A stretch of 64,000 nt of DNA from Ancylostoma caninum (taxonomy: Eukaryota; Nematoda; Chromadorea; Rhabditida; Ancylostomatidae): positions 806,001 through 870,000 of the forward strand of contig JBAJFG010000019.1 of NCBI GenBank assembly GCA_037903475.1. Direction: 5' to 3'. Positions 23,670-36,000 of this stretch are shown here, piece after piece. A program made the position numbers and the translations under genes. Every line of letters begins with the position of its first letter. Position 1 is the first letter of the stretch. A model generated the notes under the pieces. The model saw only the letters and a list, made by a program, of their open reading frames with translations. It had not been told where the DNA came from and did not search any database.

Positions 23670-26600
23670 TACTGGGGTTGCACGAGATATGTTCCCCAAG
23701 TACGGCCAGATCTTGCCGCGCACCTCGAGTCCTCTCGCTCTCTGCGTCTCCAGTTACAAAGGAGTCCCTGTACTGCCTCCACCCACCACCCCCCCCCCCC
23801 TGTCTAGGCTCTATCCCGTCGCGGCCGCCGCAACGCAGGTGGGGAACCTATCTCATGTAATTCAGCGCTGGTGGGACGGTGGCAGTCGAAAAACGATAGA
23901 TCGGGACACCTGCTAGCCGCATCGCGCATCCTATGGTTTAGCGATGGCTTAATTGTGACCCACACTAACTATATGCTACATCTCAGTGAAAATTAAGCTT
24001 TGATTGCTTCAGTAATAAGTATCCTGCATAATCGTAAAAGATAATTAATAAGTTTTTAACTGCAGCTCATGCAAATCTCCGTCACCTGACTGAGGCAGGG
24101 TTACAACTAAATGGGATATTGACACACGGGTTCATAGTAGCGAAGAGGTAGTGTAGAAGTAGTAGTGCCGGCTGTAGTTCTTCGTGGGATCAATTTAGAG
24201 AAGATACCAGAAACGGGCGCTGCACTACTCAGTCAATTATCGCATGTCTTTCCTGCTTTGTGGATGTCATATCCTGCACTTCATATTGAGTTCAAGGGTT
24301 TTACCGAAATCCAAGGAAACCAAAAGTAGCAGAAATTTATGGCTATTCGCTTGACGTGCACAATACCAAGAATGGAACAACAGCCCTACTATTTCAACAA
24401 TAGCACGTTTTTCCATTTTAGGAGATGTCACACATTCACGTCACCGAAATTGCTCAGCCAACACCAATAATGTGTTAAAATGGCGTATATTATGCGTTGT
24501 AAAAGTGAACAGTGCTCGGCTATCTGCTCATGTTTCTAAAGTCGCAGCATGGCTTACACGAGCCACACTTATCAGTTGGCCCTGTTTGTGTTGAATCAGC
24601 CGACGACGTGCCATTTCCGCGAACGGCCATCTTCGGCAGGATGTAGCACTTTAATAGCTTCGCTTATTAGCTTATCCACGCTTTTCTTGCATCTCGCGTC
24701 TTCGTTGTTTTCATACCCTATAACCTCCTTACTTTGCAAAAGTCGCGGAAAAATCCTGAATGTCCTCAGAATTCCTTTTTGCAAGCGTGCTAGAGCAAGC
24801 CCTCGTCATCAGCATAATTTCGGCAGTTCTCTGACGAATGGAATTAAGAATATCATTGCGTACTAAAAGGGCAATTCCATTCCTCCTCTTGATGCTTTAA
24901 CTAGCCTAGAACCACTTGTTTCCCAAATATTGGAACTCATCCCCATTTTTTGTTGAGCATTTTCGCGCTGAAGATTGGTTGCATTTTCTATGACGTCCGC
25001 ACCCCTATTGTCTTTTAGTTTTGCGCATTTTGTACATATGGAATTGGTGAGCGAACGATATTAATTTACACATATGTACTTTTCTCTATGAAATCGAATA
25101 AATCGTGACTTTACCAAACTCTTCATCCAGGAAAGCTAATATTTCACAATTGCTCATGCTCAAGTTCTCCTCTGCTCATGCTGGAATACCTCAGGAGACA
25201 CTAGTGAGATGAGCCCGCTCTAATGCACCACCTCCATCTTGACATCTTGACTGTTTGTGCACCTATACATTCACTGATATGATCATTCTCACTGTCATTT
25301 GATTCTGCAAGCCGATCCGTTCTACTACGATTTATTGATCATCAAATTTCCAGAGTTGATGACAGGTGGGATAGTTGTGCCCACATTCTTCACAAAGAGC
25401 AGCAAGTTCCTCCTCTTGGATAACAGAAAGGCATGTTTTGAACTTTAGAAGAATTCGAGACCACAACTCGAAATAATGGAGGATGTGTCAGGAATGGAGG
25501 ATTAAAGCAGAGTCACACCACAGAAATCGCTCTCAAGCTTTCCTGGAAAACATAATTTACTCGTAGCGGTGTGCGTGATGGCATACGTAGGAGATTATAC
25601 ATTGTACACGGAAACCTCGAGAACCCTAATTTATGGGGGATGCTTCTGCTGACAGTGCCCAGATTTTCGGTGTCCAAGAGGTGACCCGATGTCTTATCGC
25701 AAGCGAACCGTAGTTGTTGCGTGGTTTTCGGTATGTATGATGTTTGTTTTATGTTTTCGCTATGTGGTATAATGTTTGCCGCATATTTCAGGCGCAATCA
25801 GCTAACACGAATCAGCGTGCTGAAAACCGCTAAGAATTCGTTAAAATGACATCTCAGAACCGGAGATTTTCGTAGTGGGGTCAGAGACCGGGCCTACGAA
25901 GTGGTCATTTCACCAAAATAAATCCGTGTTCCTCTAAGGACTTCTGGTATTGTGAACAAGGTGTCATGATGAAGAGAGGGGATTCCACAATTGAACTCCT
26001 AAAGCGGATTTTCTTTGGGTGTTTAGAAAGCAAGATTGGCGAACTAATACTCGTTTTTGTTGTACTTATCCACAAGATGGCCCGTCGGTGCGATTTTTTT
26101 TTAATATTTAGACTACCCAGCCCTGCTTTGGAGCACTGGTCTATGATAATTGCCTGTTTCTACCCACTCCTTTGTTCTTGCGACTCCAAAATTTAGTTTT
26201 ACATTGGTAGTCCAGCAGCACCCAAGGATTACCGGAGATCGTCCTTTTTCGGCACTACTGTACATCAACTGCCACACTATCGACCCCAAACTCAAAGCAA
26301 TGGATTTCTTTAAAACTTTAGTGCAGGTATAGTTCAAAGTGCTGATCACGGATATCATATCCATTCCAAATGATACTATCGATGTTATTGATTTCTTTGC
26401 AAATTTGGCTCATATCTCAAATTTCTCTGAAAAAGTGCATGGATGTAGGGGTTTTTGAAGTTGCTGATTACGAATGTCCACCTAGAAGTACCCCCAGCAT
26501 GTTTGAAGAGAAATTCATGATTTTGGGTTTAGGGTCGATAGTGGGTCCGCTGAAGTACAATAGCACCCCTTTTCACCTGCTTGAAAGCACCTGAATTTTT

Positions 26601-26929
26601 TCTTGAATATTCAGCATGAAATTTCCTCTCGAGCGCCTAGTTTCTAGATCCAGTATTTCGCGCCAATTAGCATCTTCAAATGGACGCCCTGGAATTTTTC
26701 AAAGCCTGCTCTAGATAATGCATGTCTTTGCACAATTTGCGGAACCACAACGGTCCTGAGATTATTACGCAGTTTGTGGACAGCGATACACCGTCCTCAT
26801 CTTGCTTCTAGTCGGTGGTTTCACACTGATCAATATTTTAGCCTGCAAGGATTTCGCTTCCCAAAATTTCACATAAAAATGAGGGAACACTTATGCCTCG
26901 TCAAGGTCCGGAACGCAGATATAGATTTC
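23670..26929. other. Stretch without a supported gene
   Basis: Open frames at 24549-24866 (plus), 24596-24784 (minus) and 25513-25797 (minus) lack splice context or similarity. The block 26310-26600 has two diverged units of the motif also found inside the Helitron-like elements (GCTGATCACGGATATC / GCTGATTACGAATGTC). Confidence 0.3.
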
Positions 26930-29491
26930 TATTGTCGGAAATAGTGTACGGAGGAAAAGTCCTTGAGATGTGTTTTTGAGATGTCAGGGGGGGGGGGGGG
27001 CGTATGACGCGATTCTTCGGGTGGCGCTATGTATAGGCAGGCGGGATCCGTGCGCGCTTCTACCAACCGGTATATGATGTACTGTCTCACGTCGCGGTTG
27101 CTTGGATCTGCCTGACGGAGCAAACTCGTCCATCCAACCATCATCCTACCGTGGATGAGAGCGTTGAACTGGCGGTACTAATGGCTTTTAGGATATACCG
27201 GTCAACGAAAGTTTCGAACATCAAGCTTATCTGGATGCCCTAGTGTCAAAAACAAAAAAAAAAACTAAGAAAATTTTACGGAAGCCCACAGATTAAAAAG
27301 CTTTCTGAAACTACCAAACAAACACGTTCACTAACTGAATTTTTGGTGGAACCACTGGATTTGTGTAGAATAGACTCTTTAATAACTGTTTATAGATCAC
27401 AGTTAAATCCGCCTCACTTTACGCCACGAAGGGTTCCCTGATTTGGACACAGTCAAGAATAGAGTCGATGCCGGTTTATGTCCTTGTCAATTCACGCCTG
27501 AAGGGTTCCCTGACTCAGACCACGGCAATTGGCGACGTTGACGATAGTGACGATGAGTCGAACGAGACGACAGAATGATAATTCTCCCATGACCACACCT
27601 GTTCCACCGTAGCCTTAGGCGTCAAATAATCTTAGCGAATGGTGTACTTGGTGCACAATGCACACAATACACCTGGATTTACGGCGTAATCTTTGAAGTC
27701 AGCCGGACGTGAACCACTAGGCCAAAACTAACTGGATAACGGATAAGTGATCCAGATGATCCAAGACACCACATTCTATTTTATTGCAAAATCAGCGTCG
27801 GATTTCCAAAACGCGAGCTTGGGAATAATATTTCGAAGTGGAGAGTGATGATTCGACCACACTCTTGGTACATATTCAAAAGCAACATTTCCTTCTCTTT
27901 CAGTCCTTCCATTCTCATTCAGACCGATCCACTTTCTTTGGCTTTTTTGAAGGTGGATAGAAATGTAGTCGTTTACAAAAATTCGCATAAACTGAATCAT
28001 GGGTTTGAACTCGGTAACAATGTTGCTGAGAGGTACTACATATTTTCTTAGTTTGGCTCAATTCTTAGCTTAAATTCGGTGGAAATGATTGGCTGCGCTT
28101 CTTACACCATTCTCCTCAGTGATCCCCACCGTGACAACGCCTAGAGACACGTCATGTTGTTCCCTCAAGTTGCTCGGGAGAAATTTCGTACCTCCCAAGT
28201 AGCAGAGGTCAACTAAACACAATTATACGCTGGAAACAGCAGCTATTGAGATGAAAAAATACTTAATATTGGATCAGGAGAAACTTATCTTTGTCTTCTT
28301 TTTTTCGCTCCTGAGCTGCTCAGTGGGGTAGACTCGAATACATGGAAAATCACCCTATGTTTCCAAGATAGTGATATTCGCATAGACAAACTAAAGTAGG
28401 TCTAAAATTTTTTTTGCTTTTCGGAGAGTTTCATTTTTACTTCTACAAGGTTACCAATCACTATACATTACTATACCATGAGCTTGTGGACATGTTTCGA
28501 TACAGTAGAATCCTCACTTTTGCACTGAATTAACACAATTTTGACGCACAATTGCATATCGATAGAAACAACCACCTTCTTTTGCAGAGATACTATCTGT
28601 GCAAACAAAACGAGCTCGGAAGGGAAGGAGGACTAAAAAAGGAGACTTCAGAAAGGAGAACGAGATGTATCTCTGCATAGGTGATCTGGATGTTTCTCGA
28701 AAAAAAAAGAACGAGAAATGTCTCTACATCAGTTCGAAATAATGTAAACGGGCCCTCATTTCTCATTGATTGTACGGTGTATAGAAGCAACTCGTTGAGA
28801 GATCGGACCCGTTCTCTTAATGGAATCGTTTTCCGCTGATAACAACGCAAAATCCTTGCGAGGCAGAGGCCTTTCACTGATTCCGAGCAATTTGGAAGAA
28901 GTGGTCGTAAATCGAGGTGTGTTGTGTGCACTGTGCACTAAGTACACCATTCATTAAGATTATTTGACGCCTAGAGCTACGGTGGAACAAATGTGGTCAT
29001 GGGAGATCTATCATTCTGTAACGAGACGATCCTAGATCTGAGCATCCAGGGTCTTTCATGCAAAAGGTGTAGGCGGAGTTGCCCTGGATGCTCATATCTG
29101 TACAACAGATACCTACCATGAAGTATGTAACAACCGCCAGGGGTATCTATACAAGTGCTATCATAAGTATGACCTGGCGGTTTACAAATACCTATCGTAA
29201 ACAACAGGGTATCTCTCCATGACAGAATAATAAATTTCCAGGACAGAAGCGAAATAGATGAATACGGTTGATATTATCAGAAATAATAATTTATCAACAG
29301 AATTACCCTAACTAGTAGCTTTCTGAAGTTTTTGGATATTTCAGGGGTGCGAGGAGTGACTCTTACTAAAGTTGAATACCTGACTTCAAGTTGATTTATG
29401 TAAAGATTAGTTTCGTCAAAATCGTATCAATTCTATATAAAAGTGCTGCACATATAGAAGTAAAACGTAATTGCAGGGGCTTTTTTACGTA

Positions 29492-30771
29492 CAGGGTGGC
29501 CGAAAAGTATGGGCGTCAGAAAAAACGATATTTTTCTTTTATTAGCTACAATTACTTTTTCTTTATTATCATAAATGATACACAACAAGCTGAAAAATTA
29601 GTATCACAGAAAATTTTCAAAGTGGCCCCCTTGGCTTTGATGCAGGCTTTCGATCTTGTCCTCACGGAAACCACTGTGCGCCGGAGGTAGTCCTCACCAA
29701 TTTCTGACCAGGCTTGTTCCAGTTCGCGCCGTAATTGCTCAACTTTCGTGATATTCTTATTCTTCAGTTTCTCCTCCAAGAGCCCCCACACGGAGAAATC
29801 CATGGGGTTTAGATCTGGGCTGCAGGATGGCCACTGATTCTTGTTGAGAAATCCGGGAAAATTCTCCTCCAGGTAGGCAATGGTGGTTTCAGCGCCGTGA
29901 GCCGGTGCCCAGTCTTGCTGAAGAATCATATTGGGGTTTTTCTGTTTCCAGGGGACAAGCACTTTCCTAAGAATCTCATCTTGGTAGAACGTGGCGTCGA
30001 TTCTAACGTTTTGGTCGATGAAAACAAGAGGCGTCTTCGATTTTGAGGTTATTCCTCCCCAAACCATCCCGCCACGGGGAAACAACGACTTCGTTACAAT
30101 CCTCCTTTCCGAAGAGTACCGCTGACTCGGACTGATGAGTTGACGATCGTTTTGAGAGTTGTGCGCAACTTCATTGGGAAAAATTTTCTCATCTGTCCAT
30201 AGCACATCTTCGATGCGGCGCACCTCGAAGATTTTCAACAACTCTTTACATTTCTCAAGCCGCTTTGCTTTGGCGAAGTCGGTTAGCTTCTGTCCCTTGA
30301 ACAGGCGATAGCCGTAGTCCCAGCTCCTTCTTGACAATAAGTTGAACTGACGAACGAGCAACACCCAGACTTTTTGCCATCTTGTTCAAGCTGACTCCAT
30401 CATTTCGGTCGATCCTCTTTTTAATGATGCCTCGTACCCTCCTTGTGTTCACCGTTCGAGGACGCCCCGGTTTTCGCTTCATGTTGACATCTCCTACGTC
30501 TCTCCATAGTTTGATTATTTTCTGCACGGTTCGCAAAGGAGTATTTAATTTTCTTGAAATCGCTGCAGTTGACTCTCAAGACTGCGCGAGGCGTACGATG
30601 GATTCGCGATGCGGGCACACCCGCATGACTTCAGAAAACGAAGTAAGTGGTAGGTCAAAAGAAAGAGGCTTTGATAAGGTGTCAAACATGTGTAGAATTA
30701 AGACGCGGTGAAACTTGCAAAAGAAGAAACAAAAGCGTCAAATGAGGCGCCCATACTTTTCGGTCACCCTG
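29492..30771 (-). mobile_element. Tc1/mariner-superfamily transposon, DD37D (maT-like)
   Basis: It is 1280 bp long, with inverted ends CAGGGTG(G/A)CCGAAAAGTATGGGCG flanked by TA (29490-29491, 30772-30773). It encodes a transposase on the minus strand with a DD37D catalytic triad, which is characteristic of the maT family. It is nearly complete but its gene is broken by one stop and one frameshift. Confidence 0.85.
29552..30650 (-). pseudogene. maT-like transposase, broken
   Basis: The minus-strand frame includes paired helix-turn-helix DNA-binding domains with a linker GRPRTVNTRR, then the DDE/D domain. The catalytic Asp residues sit in VLWTDEKIF, QQDWAPAH and SPDLNPMDF. Exactly 37 residues separate the second and third Asp, so this is DD37D rather than mariner DD34D or Tc1 DD34E. 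The gene has an in-frame TGA near 30595 in the N-terminal helix region and a one-base frameshift near 30305-30320, between KKELG and YRLFKG. These two lesions should abolish activity. The C-terminal 270 codons are otherwise intact, so the insertion is fairly young. Confidence 0.85.
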
Positions 30772-31158
30772 TAAAGGTATCTGCAACTATGTATGCTCTC
30801 TTCCACGGTAGGATAAACGAGGGAAATCGGATGAATTGTTCCGTCGGACAGATCCGGGCGAACCGCGACAAATGACCGCAATCAGGTGATAGTAGCCCCC
30901 CAGATTCAGCCTGTCTATAGTGGCACTCGAAAAAATCGCGCCATACGACCTACACCCGCGATGTCATAGTGCTCTGGCTCAAAAACTTTTTGATACCCCT
31001 ACACCTTATTCATAATACCCTTTTTGAAACTTCCGAAATTTTGGAAGAGAGTTTTGAGTTATCACCAATCAAATTCTCAAGCTGAAATAGGTCCTTGTTC
31101 CGAAGAGATAGTTTTTGTCGCCTTCCATTCCAATCTATTACGTTTTCGGAATCTTAAG

Positions 31159-33002
31159 GAGAAGACTATCCTAGAAAAGGGAACCAAATATGTAAGAGAA
31201 TGGCAGTTTACAATAGAAGGACAGGAATGAAGCAGAAATATTAACAAATATCCTTTCTGATTGTGAGCTGGGATTGGCTGCGTGGAAGTCGCTCCCAGCT
31301 TGGGACTATTCAGAAACAATCAATCATTGCTTAACAGGGGAGATGCGGAATCATATGCCTATGTTCTCTGAAGTAGTCATCCCAGGGATCAACGTATAAC
31401 CTCCTGAATGCTTGATGTTCATGAGAAATCTCTTCTTCACTGCCTCTCATTCCTTTAGAGGTTTTATAAAAGTTCGTCTAAGCGTTTGAGATGAACTGAT
31501 ATGTAAGTCGAGGAACCGCAGCTACCTAGTCAGTAGCCTGTCTCATTATTTTACTCGTCATTACTCATATTTGTGGAAATAGTGCATCCTCTCATTACAA
31601 CAGTAGATCATGGCTGAAATTGACGCACTGTAGCATGATTAGCTAGCCAGAAAAAAACACATGATACTGGAATGTGCAAAACGTCAACGTTGTTCGCTAA
31701 CCTGCCTCAGCCCTGTTTTGCATTTATGAATCCCAGCTGTGGATAGTTTATGGTAGTTGTTTTGAAGAGAATGGTTTTTCAACATGAGAGGTGCCCAACC
31801 ATTCAAATTCGAGGAAGTAATGAAGGTGTTTCAAGTCTGCGCATTCATTTCAGAAATCGTTGAGAGCTGTGCAAACCGTGATATTACGCGTCGATCCACA
31901 TGGGCACATCGTCTACTGGACCCCAAAGGTCAGCTGTGAGCGTTACACTGGCCTTCTTCATTGAAGATACCAACTTTCAACTTGATCACAAGTTGTTAGC
32001 ACCTTTCTTGAAATCTTGCATACATTTTATGAGCGGTATCACCTCTCTAGTGAAATCCTTCGTTTTGCGTTCAGGTTGAGGGCTCGTTGAACTACATTTT
32101 CATCCAAGATATTGTCGATGTAAGGACGGGAGTTCATGCAGCTGAAAATCATGTTTGTTCATTTGTTTACTTAGTGTATCTGTATTAATTTCTTCAAATA
32201 TCAAAGAAAAGTCCCAATGTGCCGAAGTGGCGTTTCTCCTGGAACAACCAAATAATAGAACACGCCAGTTCTGCTTTACATTGGAAATACATGAATTTGA
32301 AACAGGGCTTTCGAAGAAAAAAAGCGGATACTTCTAGCAACAAGATCATCTTATGCAATGCTACAACTTCACTTCATATTTTACAGTAATTGTGTTTGTT
32401 ACTGCTGACGATCTTCTATTCCAGGTTTCTATGAAGGAAATCCGTAACAGCGTGCAGCTCTTGATGACAATTGTTGACAACGCAGATTTCATTCATCCCA
32501 ACTTCACCACGTTTATTTATTTGGAGGACAACGTGGTAAGTTGAAGAGGGATCCTAAATATGATTGGTTGTACATATCACATATTTTTATCGGTTTCTTC
32601 CAGAAAAATCTAAAAGTTTGGGCTGAATTCATATTCCAACTGTCCCTGTCCACACGACGTCGCCATTTTGGAATTCTTTACCATGTGCGGAAACGCATCG
32701 CTCCATTTTGCTACGCTTCGGGCATAACAGAGTGCAGCTTGGAGGAGTAAGTTATTGGAACTACATAAACAATTGTTGTGGTAATTGATCACTCGACCAC
32801 CCAATGACCCAGTACACTCAGTGATTTCACTCGTACTTTGATTGACTTTATTTATTATACTTATTTTATTCACGTCATTATCATCCTTACTCCTAACTGC
32901 AGAAACAGGATGTTACGTTTCAGATTAAAAATCGTCATAGCTGATAACGACAAAGACATAACATATGGTTCTGTAACGGGATCTCGGAGGAATACCAAAT
33001 TA
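31159..33002 (+). CDS. PLC-beta exons 1-6: PH domain and entry to EF-hands
   Basis: Six exons. The first, ending at 31191 with GTAAGA, gives ILEKGTKY, matching the PLC-beta start of PH (xxGTxF). 31854-31928 gives the LRVDPxGHIVYW strand, 32075-32152 gives IVDVRTGVH, and 32425-32535 plus 32604-32746 give [11 protein letters not shown] and [13 protein letters not shown]. These are the conserved PH C-terminal helix pieces (usual form KxWxxxxFxL). 32903-33002 leads into the EF-hand lobe. All junctions keep phase, and introns are short (68-662 bp) in this part. Confidence 0.85.
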
Positions 33003-36000
33003 GTGAGTGCATCGTCAGATTATTGCATGTCATAGCAGGTGACGAACACTAGCACGAGGTGTTTCTGTGCAAATTTTTAACGTACTTTGGGTCTGCAAAA
33101 CTAGAGCAGTACCATATACACAAAAAATTCACGGACCTCCCTTATACGAGGGATTCCAGAGGCCGAAGGAGACTATGCGGCGCGTACGTAGGTGGCGGAT
33201 GGGGGTCTAATCGCGGGTCGAACAGGACATTGTGGCTGTCCTGAGGCATGCGTGTCGATTCAGGTGCTGGATTTTGCACTGCCGAAGCCTGCAGAGTGAT
33301 CAGTAGTTAACGTGGTATCCACGGAAGTGTCCACGTCAGGACTTCCAGGCGTTCCGAAACTGACGGTGTTTTTGAAGGGAAAATTCGTCAGGACAGACAT
33401 ACAGTTAAGAACATACTTTTTATCCAGGGTGTGGGAATGAGTGGCGGGACCAATCTGTGAGAAAAAGCAGTTATCACAGTGCATGGAAAAGCTGCAAATA
33501 TCGGAGAGATATGCATGGCATAATCGGTGGTAATTCCATGAGATTCAAAGAACGCATACAACTCGGTTATAAGCAGAAAATGACCGTTGGTTTCCTTTCG
33601 AGTTCCTCTCCCTTATGTTTTAAGCGTTTTAGCAAGCTACTATGCGTGCTCAAAGCTTTTGGCGCAGCCTGCAGTGAAATTCTTAAGGCTGCTCGTACTT
33701 TAAAGGCAAAATCGTTTTCGAGGTTTCAAGGTGAAAAGAATCCCTAGGAGCTGGTGATCACAACTGTATCCGTGATACCGTGCAAGACTGCTGGAAAACA
33801 CATTTCCAAGCTCCAATTTTTAAGGAGCCTTTGGGTGGAGCCGGGACGGAGCTAATTACCCTTCCGAATAACTCACTCCAGGAAGCGGACCTCGTGAGGA
33901 AATTCGTATTCCTGGTGAGAGTTCCTCATCAACTCCCTAATGGAATAGAAACTGCGCTCTATTTGTTCCGACCAAGGGAGTACGTTGGGCGGAAACCCTG
34001 CACTCCCGCATTGACTCCAGGGCCGAGGCGGAATTGCAGGGTTTCCGTACCGTGAACTCCTTTGTTAGTCACACATGGAGGACAGTTTCTAAACTGTTAG
34101 GGAGTTGATGAGAAGCTCTCACGAGGAATACGAACTTTCTCAGGAGGTGCGCTTCCTGGAGTGAATTATTCGGAAAGCTACTTAGCTGCGCCCCGGCTCC
34201 GCCCAAAGGCTCCTTAAAAATTGGTGCTCGGAAATGGGGTTTTTCAGCAGGCGAGCATGGAATCACGTATACATTGTGATCACCAGCTCCTGGAGATTCA
34301 TTCCACATCAAAATTTCAAAAATGTTCTTGAGGTGGGACGCTGCCTTTGAGGGGAATGGGAGAAGGGGCACGTGCCGGCGCGGTGGCGGTTGCGTACCAT
34401 TGGAAAAGGGACGTGGCCAAGACACCATCTGGATGTAGAGGTTTTGCTGACAGCTGCGCTAATTCACGGGAAGGGGTATGGTCATCCTAGTTTTGACCGT
34501 TCCTGCACACTAACAACGATTAATTGGCGCTACGGGCAGTTTTGAAAAAATTGTCACTTGAAAGGTTCGTTCGAAAAGAAGAAGATTCGACAATTTTAAT
34601 AAATGAAAGAAAACGGAGTAATTTGCCTTTCGGTCAGGAGCATATATGCTAGTAGAGACTTCGTAGAATCTTCTAGAAATTTCTGTGATTAGCATGTCAA
34701 ACAACCTGAAATCCAAGATTTCACCAATAAAAAATTTCTCTTTTCTCCAGTCTAAATGAAGATTTTATTAGAAGTGCTCGTCATCCTTGCTGGTAAACAG
34801 AAGCAGTCGAAACGTGCAGTGGTCACACCTTTCCTCGTGAGCGTGCGTAGCTGTCAGCAGAAGCAGTAGCACTTGTTTATCTACAGTGCATCACTGGCCA
34901 CGCTCCCTTTTCCAATGGGACCAAAAGGCCTGCCCACCCACGTGCGGGTAACCTCTAACACAGCAGCCTCTTGAGTGTGCTAGATGTGGCTGCTGTGTTA
35001 GAGGCTGAGCCCAGTCCAACGCAGATGTCCACTGAGTGTTGGCCAAATGGTGCAGGAACAATCTTTACCAAGGCTCCATGCTTTTGGCCACGCTTGACAG
35101 TTGGCGTGGTTAGTGGTGCATGAGAAATAAACAGCGGACCACATCTTACATTAAGAAGGAAGAAGGGTGGTTCCAGCGCAGATGAGAACCTTCAAGCGGT
35201 AGGAAATGTAATGGGTTGCAGTAAGAGGCATTGTTTTAATAAAGGGAGAAAGAAATCCGCCGGAATTCTAGAGATGAACGTTGACGTTGAACGTTGAATA
35301 AGTTTTACGTGGGTAAAGGGCAATGGGTGCTGCCACTAAAATTTACAAGTCACCAGTGCCTTCTACTATTAAGGTGATAGGAATTTTTGAATCCCATGGA
35401 ATTGTAAACGACACCACATGCATGCCTCTCCTCTGCTTGCCAATTAGCCAGGTGGGTTGATAATTGCCTCTTTATTATTTGTGTTGATGTGTCTCGCCAT
35501 TCATTTTCACACACGGGATAAAAAGCATAATCTTGTCTGTATGTCCTGACGAATTCGCCCTCTAAAGAGTAAACGTGTGATAGTGTCTGCGCTCCTTGTA
35601 AGAATGTGGGAATATTCTGCTGACATTTGATAAGGGCGTTTTGCCTCACATAGAAACAATGATTCTTCAGGCAGCCATGGATGTAGACAAGCTGAGCGAC
35701 AGCGCTTTAGTTAACGTTGTTTTATCTATGGGAGAAGCTCGTGTGCTGCGAAAAGTGTTTGATGACCTGTGAGTTACTACGTTTTTAGCAGTTCGCTATA
35801 AATAGTGGAGACTGATACGAATGACGCATATCTGCATATGTGAAGTGCCACATCTAGTGCCTCCTGTCACTAGTTTCCACATCTAGTGTGGCTCTTGCAC
35901 GCATTTCATTTCAGCTGTGATGTTGGGCGGGAGACCATCTCTCGGCAGAGCTTCCTCCGTTTTCTCAAAACCTATCAACGAGATCCACGCCTAAACGAGG

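Larger units (their letters stand above)
26930..30965. repeat. Composite inverted-repeat region interrupted by a maT transposon
   Basis: An outer diverged inverted repeat pairs about 26945-27170 with about 30788-30965. An inner one pairs about 27555-27680 with about 28905-29030 (for example GGCGTCAAATAATCTTA versus its complement). The region also has a 13-bp G run at about 26988-27000, a diverged direct repeat with GGGTTCCCTGA at 27430 and 27507, and 12-bp perfect hairpins at 29040-29095. The maT element at 29492-30771 interrupts it. No host gene was recognised. Confidence 0.5.

Noticed and set aside
35350..35649. Minus-strand 99-codon open frame
   Set aside because: It lies in a PLC intron opposite strand, with no splice signals and no recognised domain. 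It ends just before PLC exon 7.
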